Shown: piece after piece, positions 22,594 through 30,266 of the stretch
How the letters are laid out: each line of letters begins with the position of its first letter
How positions within the stretch are numbered: position 1 is the stretch's first letter
NCBI GenBank assembly: GCA_003141795.1
Contig: PLNO01000389.1
Span: 12,522-42,787 of the forward strand
Length of the DNA: 30,266 bases
From: Spirochaetaceae bacterium
GTDB lineage: Bacteria > Spirochaetota > Spirochaetia > SZUA-6 > Fen-1364
Direction: 5' to 3'
Position numbers and translations under genes: made by a program
Notes under the pieces: model-generated
Databases searched by the model: none
What the model was told of the DNA's origin: nothing
The model's input: only the letters and a program-made list of their open reading frames with translations

Positions 22594-24663
22594 ATGAAAC
22601 TGCGGATGGGAGTCGACACCGGAGGGACCTTCACCGACGGCGTGGTGATCGACGAAAAGGGTACGATTCACAACTTCAAAGAGCTCTCCACGCCCCGGGA
22701 CCCCTCCATCGGTTTGTACAACGTCATCAAGAAGGCGGCCGAGCATTTCGGCAAGGACGTGCGCGGGTTCCTGGGAGACCTGGATTTCTTCGCGCACGGC
22801 ACCACCGTCGCCACGAACACCCTTCTCACGGGGACCGGCGCGAAGACCGGGCTCATCCTGACGAAGGGCTTCAGGGACACGCTGGAGATGCGCAGGGCCC
22901 ACAAGGAGAACATCTGGGACCTGTACCTGCCCGCCGCCATTCCCCTCGTTCCCCGGCGCCTGCGCATCGGGGTGACGGAGAGGATCGACGCCGCGGGGAA
23001 GGTCGTCCTCCCCCTTGTCGAGCAGGACGTGTATCGCGCCTGCGAGCTGTTCAAGAAGGAGGGGGTGAAGGCGGTCGCGATCTGCACGCTGTTCTCCTTC
23101 CTCAACGACGAGCACGAGAAGGCCATCAGGGCGATCGTCCAGAAGGAGATGCCGGACGCCTTCATCTCCATCTCCTCCGAGGTGCTCTCCCAGATCCGTG
23201 AGTACGAACGCATGTCGACGACCGTCGCCAACGCGTACGTCGGCCCCAAGCTCACCGTGTACCTGTCCACGCTGGACAGGCGTCTGAAGAGCGACGGCCT
23301 GACCCGCGCCTTCTATATTACCGCCTCCAATGCGGGAGTCATGACGGCGGACACCGCCATACGGCACGCCTCCGCCACGCTCCTCTCGGGTCCCGCGGCA
23401 GGCGCCGTGGGCGGGATCTTCTTCGCCGAGCTCCTGAAGCTCGGCAACCTCATCACGATGGACATGGGGGGGACCTCCTTCGACGTGACCCTCGTGAACG
23501 AGGGCAAGGTCACCCTCAGCACGGAAGGCTCCATCGCGGGCTACCGCATCGCCAAGCCGATGTGCGACATCAACACCATCGGCGCGGGGGGCGGCTCCAT
23601 CGCGTGGACCGATGCGGGCGGCATGCTGAAGGTCGGACCCGCCTCCGCAGGCTCGGACCCCGGCCCGGTCTGCTACGACCTGGGCGGAACGAAGCCCACC
23701 GTGACCGACGCGAACCTGCTCCTCGGCTACCTCGACAAGGACTACTTCCTCGGCGGGGAGATGAAAGTCAACGAGCAGAAGACCAAAGAGGCGATGCGCA
23801 CGGTCATCGCCGATCCGCTGGGCATGTCCGTCGTGGACGCAGCGGCAGGGATCTTCCGCATCATCAACCAGAGCATGGCGGACGCGACAAAGGTCGTATC
23901 GGTCCAGCGCGGCTTCGATCCGCGCGAGTACGCGCTGGTGAGCGCGGGCGGGGCCTGCTCGATCCATGCGTGCAAGATCGCCGAAGAGGTGGGGTCCACC
24001 ACAGTCATCGTCCCCAAGGCGGCAAGTGTTTTCTGCGCCCTGGGCATGCTGGAATCGGACATCCGCCTGGACAGCCTGAAGACCTACCACGCCGTGATCC
24101 CCGGCATCGACCTTTCCGAGTTCAACGTCGTCATCGAGCAGGCGGAGAAGAAGGCGATGACCGAGCTGCTGCAGGAAGGGGTGGAGCGGGAGCGGGCGAG
24201 CCTCGTGCGGCACCTGGACATGCGCTACGTCGGCCAGCACCACGAGGTGAACGTCGACATCCCCTCCAACTGCCGCATCGAGGAGAAGCACCTGCCGATC
24301 ATCGCGGAGGCGTTCCACAAGGCGCACGAGAAGCTCTACACCTACTCCACGCCCGAGAACCCCATAGAGATCATGAACCTCCGCATTACGGCGGTTGGCG
24401 CGGTCCAGAAGACGGGGCTGTTCGAGCACCCGATCAAGGGTCCGGATCCCGCAAAAGCCTTCAAGCACAAGCGCAAGCTCCACTTCCAGGAGGCCGGAGG
24501 ATTCGTCGAGGTTCCCGTCTACAACAGGGACCTCCTCGTGCCGGGCAATGTCGTGCCCGGACCCGCGGTCATCGAGGAGCGGATCACGACCATCGTCGTG
24601 CACCCCAACTGGAACGCGCGCATCGACGCGTTCGAGAACGTCGTCATGGAGGCACGGGCGTGA
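22594..24663 (+). CDS. hyuA: N-methylhydantoinase A/oxoprolinase alpha subunit (HyuA)
   Basis: A 689-residue protein of the hydantoinase A/oxoprolinase family. The N-terminal ASKHA phosphate loop is GVDTGGTFTDG (6-16), followed by FFAHGTTVATNTLLTGTGAKTGLI, LLSGPAAGAVGG, ITMDMGGTSFDV and NTIGAGGGSIAW, and a C-terminal MRYVGQHHEVNV segment. With HyuB it hydrolyses cyclic amides such as hydantoins or 5-oxoproline at the cost of ATP; related pairs carboxylate ketones. It begins 13 bp after the dapA-like gene and overlaps hyuB by 4 bp. This is not the dihydropyrimidinase-type enzyme that is also called HyuA in E. coli. Confidence 0.92.
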   Translation: MKLRMGVDTGGTFTDGVVIDEKGTIHNFKELSTPRDPSIGLYNVIKKAAEHFGKDVRGFLGDLDFFAHGTTVATNTLLTGTGAKTGLILTKGFRDTLEMRRAHKENIWDLYLPAAIPLVPRRLRIGVTERIDAAGKVVLPLVEQDVYRACELFKKEGVKAVAICTLFSFLNDEHEKAIRAIVQKEMPDAFISISSEVLSQIREYERMSTTVANAYVGPKLTVYLSTLDRRLKSDGLTRAFYITASNAGVMTADTAIRHASATLLSGPAAGAVGGIFFAELLKLGNLITMDMGGTSFDVTLVNEGKVTLSTEGSIAGYRIAKPMCDINTIGAGGGSIAWTDAGGMLKVGPASAGSDPGPVCYDLGGTKPTVTDANLLLGYLDKDYFLGGEMKVNEQKTKEAMRTVIADPLGMSVVDAAAGIFRIINQSMADATKVVSVQRGFDPREYALVSAGGACSIHACKIAEEVGSTTVIVPKAASVFCALGMLESDIRLDSLKTYHAVIPGIDLSEFNVVIEQAEKKAMTELLQEGVERERASLVRHLDMRYVGQHHEVNVDIPSNCRIEEKHLPIIAEAFHKAHEKLYTYSTPENPIEIMNLRITAVGAVQKTGLFEHPIKGPDPAKAFKHKRKLHFQEAGGFVEVPVYNRDLLVPGNVVPGPAVIEERITTIVVHPNWNARIDAFENVVMEARA

Positions 24664-26423
24664 GCGCACAAATCAGAAAGAAAGAGTTCGAGGGGGCGCG
24701 TGACCCCATCACCCTTTCGGTGATCTACAACAGGCTCCTGACGATCAACCAGGAGATGGGGATCACGATGATCAACACCTCCATCTCCCCCATCTTCGCG
24801 GAGGTGCACGATTTCTCCTGCGCCATCTGCGACTGGGACAACAGGATCGTCGCGCAGATCGACGGCGTGCCTTCGCACACCGCGTCGGTCATGGAATCGG
24901 TGAAGGCGGTGAGCAGGGAGTTCGGTGGCGACATCAACCCGGGGGACGTGTTCGTTCTCAACGATCCGTACCTCGGCGGAACGCATCTCCCCGACATCAC
25001 CATCATGAAGCCGATCTTCTTCGAGGGGAAGCTCCAGTTCATCGCCATCAATCGCGCCCACCACGGGGACGTCGGGGGCATTGTGCCCGGCTCCTACGTG
25101 CCCAGCGCGACGGAGCTCTTCCACGAGGGGATCCGCATTCCGCCCCTGCGCATTTATAAGGACGAAAAACCCATCCAGGACGTCGTGAACATGATCCGCA
25201 TCAACACGCGCATGCCCGACGCCCTGTGGGTCGACATGAAGGCGCAGGTCGCCTCCTGCCGCGTGGCGGAGAAGAGGATCATCGAGCTCGTCGCGAAATA
25301 CGGCGTAGAGAAGACCCGCGCGACGATCGAGGACATCCACACGTACGCCGAGCGAAGGATGCGCAAGGAGATCGAGAAGCTCACCGACGGGCTGTACGAA
25401 GGGGAGACGTTTCTCGACTCCGACGGGTTCAGCGACAAGCGCATCAGGATCAAGGTGTCGATCCGTATCAAGGGCGACGAAGCCTGGGTCGACTTCGCGG
25501 GTTCCGATCCGCAGGTGACGGGCTTCGTGAACTCCCCCATGGCCAACACCGCCACGTGCGTGTATGTCGCGTTCCTCACCACGGTGACCACACCCGACAT
25601 CCCGCACAACCAGGGCGTGTACAGGCCCGTGCACATCACCGCACCCGAGGGGTCCGTTGTGAACGCGAAGTTCCCCGCCCCCGTTGGCTCATGCACGCTG
25701 GATACCGCCTGCGCGATCCTCGAGGCGTGCTGGATGGCCCTCTCCAAGGTGCTCCCCGACAGGGTGCCCGCTGGGTGGAACCGGTGGAACGGACCGACCA
25801 TCACCGGCGTGGACCCGCGCTCGGCCAGCTTCTACGTCATGTTCGGATTCAACGGCTTCGGCGGGGCAGGTGGCATGCCGGGGCTCGACGGGCGGCACTA
25901 CATCGGGGACGGGATCGACCTGGGCGGGCTCATCGCCCCGAACATCGAGACGAACGAAACCGACTATCCCCACCTCACCGAGTTCAACGAGTTCACCACG
26001 GACTCCTGCGGTGCGGGGAAGTGGCGGGGCGGATGCGGGGCGAAGTACAGGATCGGCCTGTACGACGAGAACCCCACCCTCGTCATGTTCGGCGACGGCA
26101 AGGTGACGCCGCCCTACGGACTGTTCGGTGGGAAGCCGGGCTCGTGCAACATCGCCTTCATCAATGAGGGTAAGGCGGGTACGCGGGAGCTGCGGGCCAA
26201 GGAAACGGTTCAGCTCGTGAAAGGAGACACCTACTCCACCTATCCCTCGGGGGGAGGCGGATGGGGCAATCCCCTGGAGCGCGATCCAGAAGCGGTGCGC
26301 GAGGACGCGCGCAATGAGATCGTCTCCCGTGAGGCGGCGCAGAAGCTGTACGGCGTCGTTCTCGAGGGGGAGGAGTACGTGATCAACACCGAAAAGACAC
26401 GCGCTCTGCGCAGCGGGAGATAG
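24660..26423 (+). CDS. hyuB: N-methylhydantoinase B/oxoprolinase beta subunit (HyuB)
   Basis: A 587-residue HyuB-family subunit. It has DPITLSVIYNRLLTINQEMG at the start, then SAICDWDNR-like CAICDWDN, GVPSHTASVMESV, DVFVLNDPYLGGTHLPDI, NRAHHGDVGG and a C-terminal YPSGGGGWGNP, all hallmarks of the family. GTG 24660 overlaps the hyuA stop as GTGA, so the two are coupled. The same frame stays open for more than 350 codons upstream across hyuA, but that part shows no domain and is a GC-rich shadow. Partners HyuA and HyuB are both full length, so the complex should be active. Confidence 0.93.
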   Translation: MSAQIRKKEFEGARDPITLSVIYNRLLTINQEMGITMINTSISPIFAEVHDFSCAICDWDNRIVAQIDGVPSHTASVMESVKAVSREFGGDINPGDVFVLNDPYLGGTHLPDITIMKPIFFEGKLQFIAINRAHHGDVGGIVPGSYVPSATELFHEGIRIPPLRIYKDEKPIQDVVNMIRINTRMPDALWVDMKAQVASCRVAEKRIIELVAKYGVEKTRATIEDIHTYAERRMRKEIEKLTDGLYEGETFLDSDGFSDKRIRIKVSIRIKGDEAWVDFAGSDPQVTGFVNSPMANTATCVYVAFLTTVTTPDIPHNQGVYRPVHITAPEGSVVNAKFPAPVGSCTLDTACAILEACWMALSKVLPDRVPAGWNRWNGPTITGVDPRSASFYVMFGFNGFGGAGGMPGLDGRHYIGDGIDLGGLIAPNIETNETDYPHLTEFNEFTTDSCGAGKWRGGCGAKYRIGLYDENPTLVMFGDGKVTPPYGLFGGKPGSCNIAFINEGKAGTRELRAKETVQLVKGDTYSTYPSGGGGWGNPLERDPEAVREDARNEIVSREAAQKLYGVVLEGEEYVINTEKTRALRSGR

Positions 26424-26432
26424 GAGAAAAGG

Positions 26433-27569
26433 ATGCAGCCGATCAAAAAGATTGCGGTACTGGGTGCGGGAAGCGGGGGGTTCATGTGCGCCGCGGACGC
26501 GGGCAGCATGGGATACGAGGTAGCCCTGTTCTCCCGCGACATGAAACGTATTCAGGGGGTCAAGGATCACGGTGCCATCGAGGTGCTGGACATCGACTCC
26601 AAGCCCACGGGCATGACGGGCAAGGTCGCACTTGCAACGAGCGACATCGCGGCGGCGGTGAAGGGCGCGCAGGTGATCCTGAACCCCATCCCGTACTTCG
26701 CCAGCGAAGAGTATGCCCGCCTGACCCTTCCCCATCTGGAAGAGGGACAGGTGGTCGTGCAGCTCGGCAAGGGCGGTGCATCGCTCACCTGGGCGAAGGT
26801 CGCCCGGGAGCTCAAGATCAAGAAGAAGATCTACTTCGCCGACACGAACACGCTGCCCTACGGCGCCTCCCGCAAGGGAGAGCACCAGGTGCGGCTGGAG
26901 AACAGGACGCTGAACCTGATCCTTGCGACGTTCCCCGGCAGAGATATCGACGAGGTGGCGGAGGTGGTCTCCCACGTGTTTACGAAGGAGCACGGCTACG
27001 AGATCAGGAAGGGCCAGAACGCCATCGACTCCATCCTCGTGGACTACAACGCCATCACGCACACCCCCCCGATGATCTGCAACGCTGCGCGCATCGAGGG
27101 CGGGGGAAAGCCCTTCTTCCTCTTCGGGAAGAAGGAGAACACCCCGGGGGTCGTGCGCATGATCGAGCGCATCGACCGTGAGCGCATGGCCATCGGTCAG
27201 GCCCTGGGGATGAAGCAGTGGACGCTCGAGGAAGAGATCAAGATGGTGAAGTGGAACCCCAAGGGGGAGGACTACGTCCTTCCCCTGTACGACGCGATCC
27301 ACACGCCGTTCCTCGAGGTGTGCGAAGGGCCCTACACCCTGGATACCCGTCACCTCACGGAGGACATTCCCTTCGGTCTGGTGACATATTCTTCACTGGG
27401 GAAGATGCTCGGAGTGCCCACTCCGGTGACCGATGCCATCATTTCCCTGGCCGAGGTGCTGCTCCAGAAGGATTTCCGCAGCATCGGCCGCACGGTGGAG
27501 TCACTGGGAATCAATCCCTCGTGGTCGCCCAAGAAACTGGCGAAGTATCTGCGTGACGGAACGGTCTAA
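26433..27569 (+). CDS. NAD/NADP octopine/nopaline (opine) dehydrogenase-family protein
   Basis: A 378-residue protein. The N-terminal Rossmann domain has [19 protein letters not shown] (GAGSGG at 11-16), and the C-terminal half is the helical octopine dehydrogenase domain with [23 protein letters not shown], including the conserved His, and [20 protein letters not shown]. Family members oxidise or form opines, that is N-(carboxyalkyl) amino acids, by NAD(P)-linked reductive amination. It is 9 bp after hyuB with GGAG upstream. The genuine substrate is unknown; in this operon it may handle an amino acid released from the ring-opened product. Confidence 0.85.
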   Translation: MQPIKKIAVLGAGSGGFMCAADAGSMGYEVALFSRDMKRIQGVKDHGAIEVLDIDSKPTGMTGKVALATSDIAAAVKGAQVILNPIPYFASEEYARLTLPHLEEGQVVVQLGKGGASLTWAKVARELKIKKKIYFADTNTLPYGASRKGEHQVRLENRTLNLILATFPGRDIDEVAEVVSHVFTKEHGYEIRKGQNAIDSILVDYNAITHTPPMICNAARIEGGGKPFFLFGKKENTPGVVRMIERIDRERMAIGQALGMKQWTLEEEIKMVKWNPKGEDYVLPLYDAIHTPFLEVCEGPYTLDTRHLTEDIPFGLVTYSSLGKMLGVPTPVTDAIISLAEVLLQKDFRSIGRTVESLGINPSWSPKKLAKYLRDGTV

Positions 27570-27594
27570 CAACAGGAAAAAGGGAGGAACTGAC

Positions 27595-28170
27595 ATGAGC
27601 AATCTGAAGGGACGCGATCTGTTGGGAATTTCGGATTTCAGCCGGGAGGAGATCGAGCTCACCCTGGAAGTGGCCAGGCAGTTGAAGCTGGATCAGAAGA
27701 TCGGCAGGGCCCACAACCTCCTGCAGGGCAAGACCCTGGCGGGGATCTTCGAGACGCCGTCGACAAGGACCAGCATCTCCTTCGAGACCGCCATGACGCA
27801 GCTGGGCGGCCACATGATCTACCTCAATGAGACCCGCATGTGGGTCGGCACAGCGGCGGAGGAAGACTGGCACGACACCGTCATGACGATCGACCGCTAC
27901 GTCGACGGGATCGCGCATCGCCCGATCATGCGCAAGGCCATTGAGCAGGCCGCCGAATACGCGAGCATCCCGGTGATCAACGCCTCCTGCCCCGTGGAGC
28001 ATCCCTGCCAGGCCTTTGCCGACGTGATGACCATGATGGAGAAGAAGGGCTCGCTGAAGAAGGCGAAGGTCGCGCTGTGCTGGGGATACCGCAAGGCGAA
28101 TCCCCCCGCGGGCCTCACCAACTCGATGATGCTGATGGCCGGCAAGCTCGGCTTCGACATCACCGTGGCC
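27595..28170 (+). CDS. ygeW: YgeW-type carbamoyltransferase, N-terminal part only
   Basis: The first 190 or so residues of an aspartate/ornithine carbamoyltransferase-family protein: [14 protein letters not shown] (STRTS at 56-60 binds carbamoyl phosphate), [26 protein letters not shown] YVDGIAHRP and [15 protein letters not shown] (HPCQ at 136-139). Length, HPCQ and the LNETRMWVG segment favour the YgeW branch found in purine-catabolic clusters. ATG 27595 follows GGGAGG. After [10 protein letters not shown] the sequence changes abruptly to formate-tetrahydrofolate ligase, so the second (amino-acid-binding) domain is missing. In the real genome it presumably continues as a normal gene of about 400 codons. 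Confidence 0.85.
28150..28170. other. Junction of two unrelated sequences (probable assembly chimera)
   Basis: The 21 bases here encode GFDITVA, which is plausible in both the carbamoyltransferase (after MAGKL) and formate-tetrahydrofolate ligase (before [10 protein letters not shown]). Upstream genes are spirochaete-like; all downstream genes are alphaproteobacterial in style. The shared bases would let an assembler or a PCR step join the two molecules in frame. Confidence 0.85.
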
Positions 28171-29244
28171 TCCGAGGTGATGGCCATCCTCTGCCTGGCC
28201 GACTCGCTGGACGACCTCGAGCGCCGGCTGGCCAATATCGTGGTCGGCCAGACCCGCGACCGCATCCCCGTCCGCGCCAGCGATCTGAAGGCGTCCGGGG
28301 CCATGGCCGCGGTGCTGAAAGACGCGATCAAGCCCAACCTGGTGCAGACGCTGGAGAACAATCCGGTCCTGGTGCACGGCGGGCCCTTCGCCAACATCGC
28401 CCATGGCTGCAACTCGGTGCTGGCCACCCGGCTGGCGTTGAAGCTCAGCGACTATGTGGTCACCGAGGCCGGCTTCGGCGCCGATCTGGGCGCGGAGAAG
28501 TTCTTCGACATCAAGTGCCGCAAGGCCGACCTCTTTCCAGACCTGGCGGTGATCGTCGCCACTGTCCGCGCGCTCAAATTCCACGGCGGGGTGAAACGCA
28601 GCCGGCTGGGCCGCGAAAACGTCGCGGCGGTGACCCGCGGCATGGCCAATCTTGAGCGGCATATCGAGAACATCCGCAAGTTCGGCGTGCCGCCCATCGT
28701 GGCGATCAACCATTTCACCGCCGATTCGGCCGCCGAGCAGGGGGCGATCGTCGCCGGCTGCGCGGCGCTGGGCGTCCAGGCCATCGTCTGCCGCCATTGG
28801 GCCGAGGGCGGCGCCGGGGCCGAGGATCTGGCCCGGGCCGTTGTCGCGGCGATCGACAGGGCCGAGGCCAATTTCCACACCCTCTATCCCGACAACATGC
28901 CGCTTCTGAAGAAGATCGAGACCATCGCCTTCCAGATCTATCGCGCCGGCGAGGTGGTGGTTTCCAAGCCCGCCGCCGACCGCCTGGCCGAGCTCGAGGC
29001 GCAGGGCTTCGGCCACCTGCCGGTCTGCATCGCCAAGACCCAGTATTCCAACTCCACCGACCCCGCCCTCTACGGCGCGCCCACCGGCCACGTCCTGCCC
29101 GTCCGCGAGGTGCGGCTCTCGGCGGGCGCTGAGTTTGTCGTGGCCATCTGCGGAGACATCATGACCATGCCGGGCCTGCCGCGCCGGCCGTCGGCGGAAA
29201 CGATCGGCGTGGCCGCGGACGGCCGCATCGTCGGACTATCCTAG
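28150..29244 (+). CDS. fhs: Formate-tetrahydrofolate ligase, C-terminal two thirds only
   Basis: The frame continues from the carbamoyltransferase into about 364 residues of formate-tetrahydrofolate ligase: [38 protein letters not shown] [66 protein letters not shown] and [21 protein letters not shown]. The family is about 557 residues; the first 190 or so, including the ATP-binding P-loop, are absent, so as written the protein would be dead. Codon choice and sequence style resemble Caulobacterales or related Alphaproteobacteria. The gene activates formate to 10-formyltetrahydrofolate in one-carbon metabolism. Confidence 0.88.
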   Translation, partial: GFDITVASEVMAILCLADSLDDLERRLANIVVGQTRDRIPVRASDLKASGAMAAVLKDAIKPNLVQTLENNPVLVHGGPFANIAHGCNSVLATRLALKLSDYVVTEAGFGADLGAEKFFDIKCRKADLFPDLAVIVATVRALKFHGGVKRSRLGRENVAAVTRGMANLERHIENIRKFGVPPIVAINHFTADSAAEQGAIVAGCAALGVQAIVCRHWAEGGAGAEDLARAVVAAIDRAEANFHTLYPDNMPLLKKIETIAFQIYRAGEVVVSKPAADRLAELEAQGFGHLPVCIAKTQYSNSTDPALYGAPTGHVLPVREVRLSAGAEFVVAICGDIMTMPGLPRRPSAETIGVAADGRIVGLS

Positions 29245-29247
29245 GCC

Positions 29248-29832
29248 GTGGAAGACGTCGCCGCCTGGCGCACGCGCGAGCGCGAACGGCTGATCGCCGC
29301 GCGCATGGCCACGCCGGCGGCCGCGCACCGGGCCTCCAGCGCCGAGATAGGCAGGCTGCTGCTGGCGCATTTTATGCCGGCCAATCCAGGCATCGTCGGC
29401 TGCTACTGGCCCTTTCGTCGCGAGTTCGACTGTCTGCCCATCATGCGCCGCATCATCGCCCTGGGCGGCGAAGTCGCCCTGCCCGTGGTCATCCGGCCCC
29501 GCCATCCGTTGGAGTTCCGACGCTGGACCGCGCAGACCGAGATGGCCAAGGGCGTCTGGAACATCCCGCACCCGGCCGGCGGGCCAGCGGTGCATCCGGC
29601 GACCCTGCTCGTCCCGCTGGTCGGCTTCGACGCAGCCGGCTACCGCCTAGGCTACGGCGGGGGCTTCTACGACCGCACCCTGGCGGCCTTCCCGCACCGG
29701 CCTCAGACCTGGGGGGTCGGGTTCGAAATGGCGCGGCTTGAGACCATTCACCCGCAAGATCACGACGTGCCGATGGACCACATCGTCACCGAGACAGGCA
29801 TAGTTCCTCCCCTAGTGCCGGATAGAAACTAG
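29248..29832 (+). CDS. 5-formyltetrahydrofolate cyclo-ligase
   Basis: A 194-residue enzyme that converts 5-formyltetrahydrofolate to 5,10-methenyltetrahydrofolate with ATP. The signature [15 protein letters not shown] is near residue 132, with [11 protein letters not shown] and LLVPLVGFD before it and the terminal [10 protein letters not shown]. It starts with GTG 29248, 3 bp after the fhs stop, so the two folate genes form an operon. Its 3' end overlaps that of metK by 4 bp in convergent orientation. The protein looks complete and alphaproteobacterial. Confidence 0.9.
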   Translation: MEDVAAWRTRERERLIAARMATPAAAHRASSAEIGRLLLAHFMPANPGIVGCYWPFRREFDCLPIMRRIIALGGEVALPVVIRPRHPLEFRRWTAQTEMAKGVWNIPHPAGGPAVHPATLLVPLVGFDAAGYRLGYGGGFYDRTLAAFPHRPQTWGVGFEMARLETIHPQDHDVPMDHIVTETGIVPPLVPDRN

Positions 29833-30266
29833 GCCAGACCGCGCAGCGCATCCACCAGGTCGGTCTTTTCCCAGGAGAATCCGCCATCCGCGTCGGGCGT
29901 GCGGCCGAAGTGGCCGTAGGCCGTGGTGCGGGCATAGATCGGGCGGTTCAGTTTCAGGTGCTCGCGGATAGCCCTGGGCGTCGCGCCGCCGATCATCTCC
30001 GGCAGCGCCTTTTCCAGCTTGGCCGGGTCGATCTCGGCCTTGCCGTGCAGGTCGACATAGAAGCTGAGCGGATGCGCGACGCCGATCGCATAGCCGATCT
30101 GGATGGTGCATTTCTCGGCCAGGCCGGCGGCCACCACGTTCTTGGCCAGGTAGCGGCAGGCATAGGCCCCCGAGCGGTCGACCTTGGTCGGATCCTTGCC
30201 GGAGAAGGCGCCGCCGCCGTGCGGAGCCGCGCCGCCATAGGTGTCGACGATGATCTTGCGCCCGGT
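29829..30266 (-). CDS. metK: S-adenosylmethionine synthase, C-terminal part (start beyond window)
   Basis: The last 145 residues of MetK, which makes S-adenosylmethionine from methionine and ATP. The frame enters at the window edge with [19 protein letters not shown] and continues with [20 protein letters not shown], the glycine-rich phosphate-binding and metal-binding segments of the family, then [18 protein letters not shown] and a C-terminal [20 protein letters not shown]. No frameshift is seen. Its sequence style is alphaproteobacterial like the neighbouring folate genes. Confidence 0.95.
   Translation of the reverse strand, partial: TGRKIIVDTYGGAAPHGGGAFSGKDPTKVDRSGAYACRYLAKNVVAAGLAEKCTIQIGYAIGVAHPLSFYVDLHGKAEIDPAKLEKALPEMIGGATPRAIREHLKLNRPIYARTTAYGHFGRTPDADGGFSWEKTDLVDALRGLA

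Noticed and set aside
23562..24659. An N-terminal extension of HyuB by more than 350 residues
   Set aside because: The stretch is rich in Arg, Gly and His with no domain, overlaps hyuA in another frame, and HyuB homology begins right after GTG 24660.
22522..24669. A 715-codon open frame on the minus strand
   Set aside because: It is antisense to hyuA, has low-complexity Arg/Asp/Val/His composition and no recognisable domain; long antisense frames are expected in GC-rich genes with biased third positions. The same applies to long minus frames over 2048-3688, 25689-27353 and 27511-29091.
27595..29244. A genuine bifunctional carbamoyltransferase/formate-THF ligase enzyme
   Set aside because: Both halves lack catalytic parts, the switch lies on a short shared sequence, and downstream genes come from a different kind of organism.
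1..30266. CRISPR arrays, tRNA or rRNA genes, transposases, integrases, phage genes
   Set aside because: No regularly spaced repeats, RNA-gene signatures or mobile-element proteins were recognised on either strand.

Overview
The window is a GC-rich bacterial segment made of two unrelated parts. Positions 1 to about 28,150 look like an anaerobic, heterotrophic spirochaete. The evidence is a periplasmic binding protein whose signal peptide ends in ANGTSES, a style common in Treponema and Spirochaeta, dense operons with frequent GTG and TTG starts, and oxygen-independent metabolism; the phylum is an inference. From about 28,150-28,170 to the end the sequence is alphaproteobacterial in style: the 3' two thirds of formate-tetrahydrofolate ligase, 5-formyltetrahydrofolate cyclo-ligase and metK. 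The join lies inside one open frame, at a short stretch that both parent genes can encode (GFDITVA), and is most simply an assembly chimera.

Layout of the spirochaete part. (1) 1-3.6 kb: a flavoprotein oxidoreductase and a sugar-type binding protein on the minus strand, divergent from a xylose-isomerase-like TIM barrel and an atypical PII protein. (2) 3.86-9.78 kb: a tightly overlapped plus-strand operon, moeA-moaA-moaC-MOSC-mogA-xdhC-yqeC-yqeB, for molybdenum cofactor synthesis and maturation of selenium-dependent molybdenum hydroxylases. (3) 9.81-15.52 kb: a fructoside-use cassette, with GH32 hydrolase and DeoR regulator on minus and binding protein plus two permeases on plus. (4) 15.57-18.73 kb: a cutC-like remnant, then a minus-strand selenium operon read as cysteine desulfurase-like, selD, DUF3343, yedF. 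(5) 18.8-28.15 kb: a short-chain dehydrogenase, carbamate kinase (minus), a divergent GntR/FCD regulator, then dapA-like lyase, ATP-dependent hydantoinase A and B, opine-dehydrogenase-like protein and the 5' part of a ygeW-type carbamoyltransferase.

How it fits together. Blocks 2 and 4 supply molybdopterin, its sulfur or selenium ligand, and selenophosphate for a purine or xanthine hydroxylase encoded elsewhere; this is the orphan-SelD, selenium-dependent molybdenum hydroxylase arrangement. Block 5 reads as a fermentative route in which a hydantoin-type ring is opened, a carbamoyl group is phosphorolysed and carbamate kinase recovers ATP. A GntR regulator appears to control both divergent arms through two TGGTCTGAC sites placed at the transcription starts. 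The combination of dapA-like lyase, hyuAB, opine dehydrogenase and ygeW/arcC is the best candidate here for an undescribed pathway.

Several well-formed promoters (TTGACA/TTGACT/TTGATA, spacer 17-18, TA-rich -10) mark the divergent junctions. No rRNA, tRNA, CRISPR, transposase or phage gene was seen.
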